DNA from: Arthrobacter glacialis
Lineage (GTDB): Bacteria; Actinomycetota; Actinomycetes; Actinomycetales; Micrococcaceae
Assembly: GCF_002909445.1 (NCBI RefSeq)
Contig: NZ_PPXC01000001.1
Span: 434,001-498,000, forward strand
Reading direction: 5' to 3'
DNA length: 64,000 nt
Shown: positions 1 through 7,256 of the stretch, in pieces
How positions within the stretch are numbered: the stretch's first letter is position 1
Layout of the letters: each line of letters starts with the position of its first letter
Notes under the pieces: model-generated
What the model was told of the DNA's origin: nothing
The model's input: the letters and a program-made list of their open reading frames with translations, nothing else
Databases searched by the model: none
Program-made: the position numbers and the translations under genes

Positions 1-486
1 CGCCATGCCAAGGCGGCTTTTCCGCTGGGTGTGGAAGACCACGACAGGCCGTTGGCCCAGCGCGGCCATACTGAAGCGCCGCTGGCCGGCAAATGGCTGG
101 TGGAGAACTCGGTGCTCCCCGACTTCATCCTGTGTTCCTCTGCCCTGCGAACCCGACAAACCTGCACCTGGGTGTGCCAGCAATTGGCGGACAAGGCTCC
201 CACACCCAAGCTCGAGACAGCGCTCTACGCCGCCGGGGCCACCTCCATGCTCTCGGTGGTCAACCATGTGCCGGAAACCGTGAACACGCTCATGGTGATC
301 AGTCACATGCCCGGCATCCAGTCCCTGGCCCTGCGCCTGGCCTCACGGGATTCGGATCAGGACGCCTACATGGACCTGGCGTCAGGCTTCCCCACCAGCG
401 GATTCGCCGTCTTTGACTACACCGGTGACTGGGCAACCCTTGACGGTCAGGATGCCCAGCTGAGCAACTTTGTGGTGCCGCGCTAG
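1..486 (+). CDS. Histidine phosphatase family protein (SixA-like), 5' end outside window
   Basis: Frame 1 is open from the first base and begins R-H-A-K-A, the phosphate-binding RHxKA motif that sits within the first dozen residues of SixA-type phosphohistidine phosphatases. Only a few N-terminal residues should therefore be missing. SSALRTRQT near residue 48 and the second catalytic histidine in VISHMPGIQ near residue 101 complete the family pattern. About 161 residues are visible, close to the usual SixA length of 150-170. The family removes phosphate from phosphohistidine or small phosphoesters in the cytosol; the substrate here cannot be told. An in-frame ATG at 31 lies downstream of the catalytic RH and is not the start. 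The gene converges on the YhgE/Pip gene with a gap of about 30 bases. Confidence 0.8.
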   Translation, partial: RHAKAAFPLGVEDHDRPLAQRGHTEAPLAGKWLVENSVLPDFILCSSALRTRQTCTWVCQQLADKAPTPKLETALYAAGATSMLSVVNHVPETVNTLMVISHMPGIQSLALRLASRDSDQDAYMDLASGFPTSGFAVFDYTGDWATLDGQDAQLSNFVVPR

Positions 487-517
487 GCCCCAGTGGGTGG
501 GCTCCAGCGCTTAGGTT

Positions 518-2554
518 CTACGCCTCGATCTCCGGCATCAACGTCTTCAGCGTCCACGTCTTCTTCTTGTTCACGGCCGCCCAGGCAAACAGCAAACCGA
601 GCACCGTGTAGCCCAGCAGACCCAACACAATGGGTATCAACGGCGCCAAATCCGCGCCATAAATCAGGTGCCGCATGCCCTCCACCACATGCCCCATGGG
701 CAGGATCTGATGCATGATGTGCAGCGGTTCGGGCGTGGTCTGCCACGGGAAAGTGCCGCCGGAGGAAACCAGCTGGAGCACCAGCAAGATCAGCACCACA
801 AACTTCCCCGGCGTGCCCAGAAGCGCCACAATTCCCTGAATCAGGGCGGTAAACGCCAGCGACGCCAGCAACAACAGACCCAGGGTCAGCCACGGGTGGC
901 TCGGCTCCAGCCCCAACCCAAACTTCACTACCGCGTACAGCAGCAGGGCCTGCCCCGTGGCGACTGCGGCAAATGGCAGCCAGCCGCCCACGGCAATCTT
1001 CCAGGACGGGGCGTTGGAGGCCAGGGCGCGCACAGTCAAAGGCCGCATGACCTGGACCAGCATAAACGCACCAATCCACAGGGCCAGGACCAGGAAGAAC
1101 GGCGCCAGGCCGGATCCGTAGTTCGCGGCCTTGGCCTGCGAGATGGAATCCACGCGGATGGGATCGGCAATGACGCCGGCTGCGTTGAGCTTGTCCTTGT
1201 CGTTGGGATCCGGCACCGAACCTGCGCCGCTGAGCAACTGTTTGGACAATTCGGCAGCGCCAGTGGAAAGCTTGCCGGACCCGTCTTTCAAATCGCCCGC
1301 ACCGGTGTTGAGCTTGGTGGCGCCGGCCGCCAACTGGTTTGCTCCGTCCAAGGCTGATTCTTGCCCGTCTGCCAAAGTGGCCGCACCTGCGGAAAGCTCC
1401 CCGGCCCCGGCATGGGCCTGGGCAATCGCAGCGGTGAGTGTCGGCGTGGCGCCGGCCAGCTTGGCAGCACCTTCTGCCACGGCGGCGGAGCCGTCGGCCA
1501 GTTTTTGGATGTCGGCTGCGTCCGTGGCCAGCTGATTCCTTAAATCGGTGACGGTGGGACTCGTCGCTGCGCCGGCCAGCGAGGAGCGGATCGCCGCCGC
1601 CTGTGCTTGTGTGAGAACTCCGTCGCTGAGTAGTTGTGTCAGCTTGTCGTTGATAGCCGCCGTGGCAGCGGCATCCACCTTCCCTGCCGTCCCAATGGCG
1701 CCCTGGACTTTATCATTCAACGCAGCGTTGCCGGCCGCCACCGCGGCGGCACCGGCGGAGAGTTTCTTGGTGTCATCGGGCAGTGTTGCGGTTTGGGATT
1801 CCAGCTGGCCCAAGCCCTTGTCCAGGGCTGCGGCACCAGCCTGAAGCTGCTTGGCACCGGTCACTAGCTTCGTTTGGCCCGCCACCAGGTCATTGGTGCC
1901 GTTGCGAAGGTCCCCCGTGCCGGTTTTCAGCGTCCCAACTCCCGTGTCCAAGGTGGCGGCACCCTCGGCGAGCTGTTGGGCGCCGTCGGCCGCTTTCACC
2001 AGCTGGGCATGGATGGTCCCGTAGCCGCTCAACAAAGAGTTGGCCGTCTGCAGTCCCACCTGCTGCGCCACCGACGCGTGGACCTGGGTGGTTACCTTGT
2101 CCACAATGGAGGTCAACAGATAGTTGTTGGCGTCGTTGGTGGTCACGCTCATCATGGCCTGTGTGGCCGAGTCAAAATTCTCCGGCGACGCCAGATTGGC
2201 AGAAAAATCCTTCGGAATCACCAGGGCAAAGGCAAACTCGCCGTTCTTCACGCCCTCATTGGCCTCGGCAGGAGTGTCCACCAGCCGCCAGTCGAACTTG
2301 TGGCCCTCCACCAAATTTTCCGCCACATCCTCGCCAACGCGCAGTTCCTTGCCGTCCTTGGTGACAACACCTTCATCCTGGACCACCACGGCGGCCTTGA
2401 GCTGATCCAAATTGCCGTAGGGATCCCAGTTGGCGTACAGGTACACGGCACCATAGAGCAGCGGGACCATCACCATGGCCACAATCGTGAGCTTGGGCAG
2501 CAGGCCGCCCGTCATGCGCTTGAGTTCGGACAAGGCCAATCGGAAGACTGTCAC
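518..2554 (-). CDS. YhgE/Pip family membrane protein (ABC-2 type permease fold)
   Basis: This 678-residue protein has one N-terminal membrane segment (about residues 18-40, followed by YLYANWDPYGNL, typical of YhgE/Pip). A long extracytoplasmic region follows, with recurring L-x-x-G-A heptad-like repeats (about residues 185-430), and then five or six C-terminal membrane segments (about 480-665). Relatives include phage-infection-protein and type VII-secretion-linked proteins, and the fold is that of ABC-2 exporters. Transported material is unknown. Its start overlaps the stop of the upstream gene by four bases (ATGA), so the two are translated together. The upstream partner resembles an ABC ATPase but lacks catalytic residues, so how this permease is energised is open. 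Confidence 0.85.
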   Translation of the reverse strand: MTVFRLALSELKRMTGGLLPKLTIVAMVMVPLLYGAVYLYANWDPYGNLDQLKAAVVVQDEGVVTKDGKELRVGEDVAENLVEGHKFDWRLVDTPAEANEGVKNGEFAFALVIPKDFSANLASPENFDSATQAMMSVTTNDANNYLLTSIVDKVTTQVHASVAQQVGLQTANSLLSGYGTIHAQLVKAADGAQQLAEGAATLDTGVGTLKTGTGDLRNGTNDLVAGQTKLVTGAKQLQAGAAALDKGLGQLESQTATLPDDTKKLSAGAAAVAAGNAALNDKVQGAIGTAGKVDAAATAAINDKLTQLLSDGVLTQAQAAAIRSSLAGAATSPTVTDLRNQLATDAADIQKLADGSAAVAEGAAKLAGATPTLTAAIAQAHAGAGELSAGAATLADGQESALDGANQLAAGATKLNTGAGDLKDGSGKLSTGAAELSKQLLSGAGSVPDPNDKDKLNAAGVIADPIRVDSISQAKAANYGSGLAPFFLVLALWIGAFMLVQVMRPLTVRALASNAPSWKIAVGGWLPFAAVATGQALLLYAVVKFGLGLEPSHPWLTLGLLLLASLAFTALIQGIVALLGTPGKFVVLILLVLQLVSSGGTFPWQTTPEPLHIMHQILPMGHVVEGMRHLIYGADLAPLIPIVLGLLGYTVLGLLFAWAAVNKKKTWTLKTLMPEIEA

Positions 2555-3369
2555 TGGATTTCCTCCGTGGTGTGCTTTGCTGTTTCACTGGCGGGTGTTT
2601 CGACGGCGGGTGTTTCGACGGCGGGTGAGTCCGCAGCGGGCTCGTCCGGTTCCGGCTCCGGTTCCGCAGCTACGGCGGCAGGGGGCTCCACGCCGTCGGA
2701 CACGGCATGCGCATGGGCGTTGCCGGCAACTGCGGCGCAACCGTCCCAATCATCGGGCAGCCTGCCCACCACGCCAACCACCATCAAGGGTCGGAGCGGG
2801 GCATCGGCGGGTGCATCGGGGTCCAAGCCCAAGGAGCCGCTGGCCGTCCGCTCCAGGAGGGGCAGCCAGGCGGAGACGTCTGCTGTGTGGCGGTCAGGGG
2901 AGTCCACAACCACCACGTCAACATCCTTGTTGGCCAGCGCCAATTCAAGTTGCAGGTGCAGGAGCCGGGCGGGTTCAAGTTCCTCCACCCATTTCTCCAA
3001 GATGTCCCTGAAGCCGTGCTTGACCAGCCACTCCGTGGGGCGCGTGCGGTCGCGGAACTTGAAGGGGACCAGCGCCAGGTCCTCCGATGTCAGGGACCGC
3101 ACGGTGAGATGGTTCTCGGGGGCATTGACGTCAGGGGCGTCCACAATGGCGCTGCGGCGTCGCAGGGACACCATGGATCCGTCGTGTCCCAGGGACACAG
3201 TGCCCGTGGAAGGCTTCATGCGGCCCGTCAAGGCCAGGGCAAGGGCTGTGCGCCGCTCCTGGCCGTCGGCTTGAATCAGGAGCACTTGTGCCTTGCGTGC
3301 CTCCACGGAGGTCGCGGGAAGCAGCGTGTGCCTGCGCCCATCGATGTGCAACTGGTGAGCAACGAGCAT
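2551..3369 (-). CDS. Degenerate ABC-type ATPase, partner of YhgE/Pip protein
   Basis: The protein has 272 residues from an ATG preceded by AAGGAG seven bases upstream; a longer frame starting at 3402 lacks such a site. The layout resembles a small ABC ATPase: the glycine-rich loop position reads QADGQERRTALALAL, without the GxxGxGK[ST] lysine; no LSGGQ signature is visible; the Walker B position reads VDVVVVDSPD without the catalytic glutamate. The C-terminal 60 residues form a low-complexity tail rich in Pro, Glu and Thr, with tandem repeats of PAVET. A regulatory or structural pseudo-ATPase for the downstream membrane protein is inferred. The ABC assignment rests on overall pattern and context. 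Confidence 0.65.
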   Translation of the reverse strand: MLVAHQLHIDGRRHTLLPATSVEARKAQVLLIQADGQERRTALALALTGRMKPSTGTVSLGHDGSMVSLRRRSAIVDAPDVNAPENHLTVRSLTSEDLALVPFKFRDRTRPTEWLVKHGFRDILEKWVEELEPARLLHLQLELALANKDVDVVVVDSPDRHTADVSAWLPLLERTASGSLGLDPDAPADAPLRPLMVVGVVGRLPDDWDGCAAVAGNAHAHAVSDGVEPPAAVAAEPEPEPDEPAADSPAVETPAVETPASETAKHTTEEIQ

Positions 3370-3403
3370 TGGGCGCTCCTTAGGAGATGGGGTCAGCTGC
3401 ACA

Positions 3404-3432
3404 AAATTATCAGTGCTGACCAGTCAGTGCAA
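3404..3432 (-). promoter_or_regulatory. Promoter with inverted-repeat operator for the pseudo-ATPase/YhgE operon
   Basis: On the minus strand TTGCAC (3427-3432) is followed after 17 bases by TAATTT (3404-3409), 35 bases before the start codon. The spacer contains the inverted repeat CTGAC-N2-GTCAG (3416-3427), the size and shape of a TetR-family operator. A repressor bound there would block RNA polymerase. No TetR gene is in the window. Confidence 0.55.
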
Positions 3433-3522
3433 AATTCAGGCGGATTCGTTCACCAGCCACTTTTCCACACGAGCGCGTCCAACCCGCGACTGCCCCGCCG
3501 CATTCACCTCCAATTCCAAACA

Positions 3523-3565
3523 GCAGCTGATGCGGGTTGCTGGCCCCGGGACCCGCATCAGCTGC
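3523..3565. repeat. Perfect 15-bp inverted repeat (hairpin)
   Basis: Arms at 3523-3537 and 3551-3565 (GCAGCTGATGCGGGT and its exact complement) enclose a 13-base loop. It lies between the terminator-like hairpin of the nan operon and the next promoter, and may serve as a second transcription barrier. No T-tract follows on either strand. Confidence 0.6.
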
Positions 3566-3594
3566 AGTTTCAAAGCTCCCCAGGGCCCAAAGAA

Positions 3595-3630
3595 GGCGGC
3601 CTCCCCGCGTTTTGACGCGAGGAGGCCGCC
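3595..3630 (-). terminator. Terminator-like hairpin at end of the nan operon
   Basis: GGCGGCCTCC pairs perfectly with GGAGGCCGCC, and an inner CGCG/CGCG pair encloses TTTTGA, giving a 14-bp stem broken only by one c/a mismatch. It begins 24 bases after the nanE stop codon. There is no clear U-tract, as is common in high-GC actinobacteria. Confidence 0.65.
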
Positions 3631-3653
3631 CTGGCCGGCACAAGCCGGAGAAA

Positions 3654-4340
3654 TCAGTCGTTCAGTGCTGCCTTGAACCATCCGGTGATGGTTGACGGGT
3701 GGGTGATGGCGGTGCCAACAACCACGGCGAAGGCTCCGGCGTCCATGGCTGCACGGGCCTGGGCGGGGGAGTGGATGCGGCCCTCGGCGATGAGCGGCTT
3801 GCCCAGGTCTGCGGCAGCAATCTCGGCCAGCAGTTCCAGATCGGGGCCCTCGGTCTTGGGGCGCTCGCCCGAGTAGCCTGCCAAGGTGGTGCCGATCAGG
3901 TCAGCTCCGGCTTCTACGGCAGCAACGGCGTCGTCGAAGGAACCACAGTCCGCCATGACAAGGGCATTGGATTCGGCGTGGATGCCGGCGATGGTCTCGG
4001 CAAGGCTCAAACCGTCCGGGCGGGGGCGGCGGGTTCCGTCAATGGCCACAATGTGGGCACCGGCATTGGCACAAGCCAGCGCATGGCGCAGCGTGGGGGT
4101 GATGAAGACGCCGTCGTGGCCGTCCTTCCACAAACCAATGACGGGAACTTCCACTGCTGCGCGGGTGAACTGGATGTCCGCAATGCCCTGGACGCGGATG
4201 GCGCCCGCTCCGCCAATGACGGCCGACGCCGCAACCTGGGCTGTGGTGCGCGGGTCACGCATGGGTTCGCCCGGGTAAGCCTGTGCGGAAACCACAAGTT
4301 GTCCGGCGAGAGAATCGAGGTTGGTAAGTTTCAGCGTCAC
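3654..4340 (-). CDS. nanE: N-acetylmannosamine-6-phosphate 2-epimerase NanE
   Basis: This 228-residue TIM-barrel protein starts at GTG with AGGAG five bases upstream. It converts ManNAc-6-phosphate to GlcNAc-6-phosphate, linking sialate breakdown to amino-sugar metabolism. Family hallmarks seen are the N-terminal LVVSAQAYPGEPM (substrate-binding Gln region), IGLWKDG, VAIDGTRRPRPDG (about residue 107), MADCGS and the C-terminal phosphate-binding GRIHSPAQA and VVVGTAITHP. Length matches bacterial NanE. It is the last gene of the minus-strand cluster that also holds the kinase, the lyase and an ABC importer, which gives it its expected substrate. Confidence 0.92.
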   Translation of the reverse strand: MTLKLTNLDSLAGQLVVSAQAYPGEPMRDPRTTAQVAASAVIGGAGAIRVQGIADIQFTRAAVEVPVIGLWKDGHDGVFITPTLRHALACANAGAHIVAIDGTRRPRPDGLSLAETIAGIHAESNALVMADCGSFDDAVAAVEAGADLIGTTLAGYSGERPKTEGPDLELLAEIAAADLGKPLIAEGRIHSPAQARAAMDAGAFAVVVGTAITHPSTITGWFKAALND

Positions 4341-4365
4341 GGTGACTCCTAGAAAGTAGAACTAA

Positions 4366-5298
4366 TTATTGAGCAAAGACCAAGGACGCCGCGCCAACAA
4401 TGGCGGCTGTGTTGCCCAGCGAGGCACGCACCACGGGCACGGCGGCCAGCGGTGCCAGCAGCTCGGCGCGCAGAGCTTTCTCCATGGCATTCCACCAGAG
4501 ATCGCCGGCGTCCGCCAATCCACCGGAGACCACAACAACTGCTGGGTCCAGGATGTTGATCAAACCGCCCACGGCTTGTCCGGCAGCGGCAGCCGCTATG
4601 GCAATGACCTGCAGTGCCAGCTCGTCGCCGGCCCGGGCTGAATCAAACACTGCGCGGGTGTCGGTGAGGGCCGCGCTGCCGCCTTCCCGCAAGTACGCTG
4701 CGTGGATGGCGGGACCGGAGGAGATGGCTTCAACGTGACCGGAATGGCCGCAGGAGCAGGGCAGTGCCGTGCCGCGATGGACGGCGAAGGGCGACGCGAA
4801 GTGCCCCACATGCCCGCCTACAAAGTGCTGGCCCAGCAACGGCTGGCCATTAACCACAAAGCTGCCGCCAACGCCGGTACCAAAGGCAACCATGAGGGCC
4901 GTGGAGGCGCCGGCGCCGGCACCGTGCCACGCCTCGCCCAGAGCATGGGCGTGCACGTCATTGACCACGGCGCACGGCAGTCCCAGACGCTGGGTGAGGC
5001 CCGCCGTGATGTGGGTTCCGGTCCAGCCCAGGATGGCGTCGGTGGCGGAGATGACAGTGCCCTCGGCGGCGTTGATGACGCCTGCCGAGCCAACGCCCAC
5101 GGCGTCAACCACCAGGCCCTGCGCACCGGCACGTTCAATGAGTGAGCGCACCATGGCTGCCGTGGCGTCCAGAATGGCTTCACCGCCGTCGCGGTTCAAC
5201 GTGGGGATCTGATCGGTGAGCAGCACCGAACCGTCCTGCGCCACAACCCCGGCGGCTGTTTTGGTTCCGCCAAGGTCAACGCCAACTACGTACCGCAT
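4366..5298 (-). CDS. nanK: ROK-family sugar kinase, probable N-acetylmannosamine kinase NanK
   Basis: The 310-residue protein begins at an ATG with AAGGA upstream; the open frame runs further but the phosphate-binding DLGGTKTAAG belongs near residue 7, which fixes this start. ROK features: the N-terminal ATP loop, VVNDVHAHALGE (catalytic Asp near residue 120), GTGVGG and a zinc-type motif CSCGHSGHVE near residue 180. In most ROK kinases that motif is CxCGxxGCxE; here the third Cys is His. It would phosphorylate ManNAc released by the lyase, feeding NanE directly downstream (25-base gap). A glucokinase-like role cannot be excluded from sequence alone; context decides for NanK. Confidence 0.82.
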   Translation of the reverse strand: MRYVVGVDLGGTKTAAGVVAQDGSVLLTDQIPTLNRDGGEAILDATAAMVRSLIERAGAQGLVVDAVGVGSAGVINAAEGTVISATDAILGWTGTHITAGLTQRLGLPCAVVNDVHAHALGEAWHGAGAGASTALMVAFGTGVGGSFVVNGQPLLGQHFVGGHVGHFASPFAVHRGTALPCSCGHSGHVEAISSGPAIHAAYLREGGSAALTDTRAVFDSARAGDELALQVIAIAAAAAGQAVGGLINILDPAVVVVSGGLADAGDLWWNAMEKALRAELLAPLAAVPVVRASLGNTAAIVGAASLVFAQ

Positions 5299-5351
5299 AG
5301 TGAATCCTTCAGAGTAAAAACGTTCAAAGCAAAAAAGATGCACCCATTCAC

Positions 5352-5423
5352 CAACTGACCCGCAGAAAACGGCGAAAATCATCCATTTCGGAGTGATTTT
5401 CGGCGTTTTCTGCGGGTCAGTTG
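5352..5423. repeat. Palindromic intergenic repeat, family A copy 1
   Basis: A 72-bp near-perfect palindrome with arms that read CAACTGACCCGCAGAAAACG inward from each side, then GGCGAAAAT, and a variable centre. It lies between the nanA stop and the nanK start, inside the operon. It could therefore be a processing or attenuation hairpin here, although other copies sit at operon ends. Four further full copies are listed at 13090, 13422, 17692 and 34347. Confidence 0.9.
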
Positions 5424-5434
5424 TAAAAGGAGTG

Positions 5435-6364
5435 TTAGATCAAGCCCGTGCGCTCAAGGATAACCTTGATGGCTGCGGTCTCGTCCTCGTCCAGGGAGAG
5501 CATGGGGGCGCTCATGACGTTTGTCTTGATGATGCCCATCAGGACCAGGGCGGTCTTGAACGCGCCCAAGCCTGCAGCATTGCCGGACAAGCGGCCGGGC
5601 TTCGGGGTGTAAACGATGTTGAAGACATCGGCGATGCGGTCCTGTTCGGCAGCTACACCGGCCCAGTCGCCTGCAACGGAGAGGTCGTACATGCGGCGGT
5701 AAGCAGCCGGGTCAACGTTACCCAGGCCCGGAACTACACCCTGTGCGCCGCCGAGCAGTGCACCGTCAACAACCACTTCGTGGCCGGTGAAGATATCAAA
5801 GTTCGGGATGTCCTTGGCGCCGATGAGCAGCTGACGGAAGGAAACATCGTCACCGGAGGAGTCCTTGACACCGGCAATGACGCCTTCGCGGCCCAGCTCC
5901 AGGAGCAGGTCGGTGGGCATCTTGAAGTGGGTGCGGACCGGAACGTCGTAGACGAACACGGGCACGTCAACAGCCGAGGCCACGGTGCGGATGTGGCGCC
6001 CGGTCTCTTCAGCGTTGCTGATGGCGTAGTACTGGCTGGTTGCCACGATGGCGTCGGCGCCCAGGGAGACCATGCGGCGTGCTTCTTCAACAACACGGTT
6101 GGTGGTCTGCTCAACAGCACCAACCAACAGCGGGACCTGTCCGGCGTTAACGCCGGCAATGGTCTTCAGCACGGTGTCGCGCTCGTCGTTGGTCTGGTGG
6201 GTCACTTCGCCGGAGGAGCCGTTGACGAACAGGCCAGTGACGCCGCCGTCGAGCAGGTGGCGGGTGAGGTTCTCCAAGGAGGGAACGTCAATGGCGCCAT
6301 CAGCGGTGCGGGGGGTGCATACGGGAGGGATTACGCCCTGGAAACGAGAAGCGACGGTAGTCAC
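5435..6364 (-). CDS. nanA: Dihydrodipicolinate synthase family lyase, probable N-acetylneuraminate lyase NanA
   Basis: This 309-residue protein starts at GTG with GGAG eight bases upstream. Class I aldolase features are GSSGEVTH (carboxylate-binding GxSGE, about residue 49), VYDVPVRT (the Tyr of the YxxP region, about residue 138) and GVKDSSGD holding the Schiff-base lysine near residue 167. The DapA/NanA family also includes 4-hydroxy-tetrahydrodipicolinate synthase and 2-keto-3-deoxy-sugar aldolases. Placement with nanE, nanK, an ABC importer and an FCD regulator favours cleavage of N-acetylneuraminate to ManNAc and pyruvate. The gene lies downstream of the transporter genes and upstream of nanK. 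Confidence 0.85.
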   Translation of the reverse strand: MTTVASRFQGVIPPVCTPRTADGAIDVPSLENLTRHLLDGGVTGLFVNGSSGEVTHQTNDERDTVLKTIAGVNAGQVPLLVGAVEQTTNRVVEEARRMVSLGADAIVATSQYYAISNAEETGRHIRTVASAVDVPVFVYDVPVRTHFKMPTDLLLELGREGVIAGVKDSSGDDVSFRQLLIGAKDIPNFDIFTGHEVVVDGALLGGAQGVVPGLGNVDPAAYRRMYDLSVAGDWAGVAAEQDRIADVFNIVYTPKPGRLSGNAAGLGAFKTALVLMGIIKTNVMSAPMLSLDEDETAAIKVILERTGLI

Positions 6365-6407
6365 GTGAATTACTCCAAAATTGTGTTGATTAGTAGAAAA
6401 TTAGGGG

Positions 6408-6433
6408 CCCGCGCGCCCTAGGAGGGCGCGGGG
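6408..6433. terminator. GC-rich intercistronic hairpin between importer and nanA
   Basis: CCCGCGCGCCCT pairs with AGGGCGCGGGG around a short loop, directly after the stop of the ATPase gene and 44 bases before the nanA start. It probably lowers read-through or protects transcript ends within the operon; a promoter for nanA just downstream is not evident. Confidence 0.5.
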
Positions 6434-6434
6434 A

Positions 6435-7256
6435 CTAGATGTGCAGAAGCGACGGCGCAGCGCCGAGGAGCTTCTTCGTGTAGTCGTTGGACGGGTTGTC
6501 GAAGATCTGCTCAGCCGAGCCCTGTTCAACAATCTGGCCGTAGTACATGACGCAAATGCGGTCAGAAACGTAGCGGACCGTCTGGATGTCATGGCTGATG
6601 AAAACCATGCCCAGGTTCAGTTCCTTCTTCAGGTCAGAGAGCAGGTTCAGCACCTGTGCGCGGACGGAGACATCCAGTGCGGAGGTGGGCTCATCGGCCA
6701 CTATGATGTCCGGGTCCAGTGCCAGTGCGCGGGCAATAGCTACGCGCTGGCGCTGTCCGCCGGAAACTTGCGACGGCGTGACCTCGGCTGCCGACTGCGG
6801 CAAGCCAACCAGCGAGAGCAGTTCGGCGACCTTGGCCAGGCGCGATGCGCCGTTGCCAATGCCGTGAATAGCCAACGGATCAACCAGGATGTCCTGGATG
6901 GTCATGCGCGGGTTCAGTGCCGTGGAAGGGTCCTGGAAGACCACCGAAACAGACCGGCCAAATTCCTTGCGCATGCTTGCGTTGCGCTTGATGGCCGGCT
7001 TGCCGTGGAACAGTACCTGACCGGAGGTGGGTTCCTGCAGACCAACCAGCACCGAGGCCAGCGTGGACTTGCCACAGCCGGATTCGCCAACAATGCCCAC
7101 GGTCTCGCCGCGGCTGATGGAGAAGTCAACGCCATTGACGGCCTTGACGTAGCTGGGCTTGAACAACCCGCCAGAACGTGTCCGGTGGTGGACGTGCAGG
7201 TCCTTGAGTTCGATAACCGGGGTGGTAGCGGAAACGGGCGCTGTGTGCTTGCTCAT
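6435..7256 (-). CDS. Peptide/sialate-type ABC transporter ATP-binding protein (DppF/OppF family)
   Basis: The 273-residue ABC ATPase has Walker [10 protein letters not shown] (about residue 57), signature [15 protein letters not shown] (about residue 162) and Walker [14 protein letters not shown]. The C-terminal oligopeptide-transporter extension ends in [17 protein letters not shown]. It is the second nucleotide-binding half of a Dpp/Opp-class importer. Its start codon shares one base with the stop of the preceding gene (TAATG), showing translational coupling. With the sialate catabolic genes downstream, sialic acid import is the likely job, as in the Sat system of Haemophilus ducreyi and the bifidobacterial nan transporters. 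Confidence 0.88.
   Translation of the reverse strand: MSKHTAPVSATTPVIELKDLHVHHRTRSGGLFKPSYVKAVNGVDFSISRGETVGIVGESGCGKSTLASVLVGLQEPTSGQVLFHGKPAIKRNASMRKEFGRSVSVVFQDPSTALNPRMTIQDILVDPLAIHGIGNGASRLAKVAELLSLVGLPQSAAEVTPSQVSGGQRQRVAIARALALDPDIIVADEPTSALDVSVRAQVLNLLSDLKKELNLGMVFISHDIQTVRYVSDRICVMYYGQIVEQGSAEQIFDNPSNDYTKKLLGAAPSLLHI

Noticed and set aside
2584-2640. Tandem repeat GGCGGGTGTTTCGAC as a regulatory repeat
   Set aside because: It lies in frame inside the 2551 gene and encodes the PAVET repeats of its tail.
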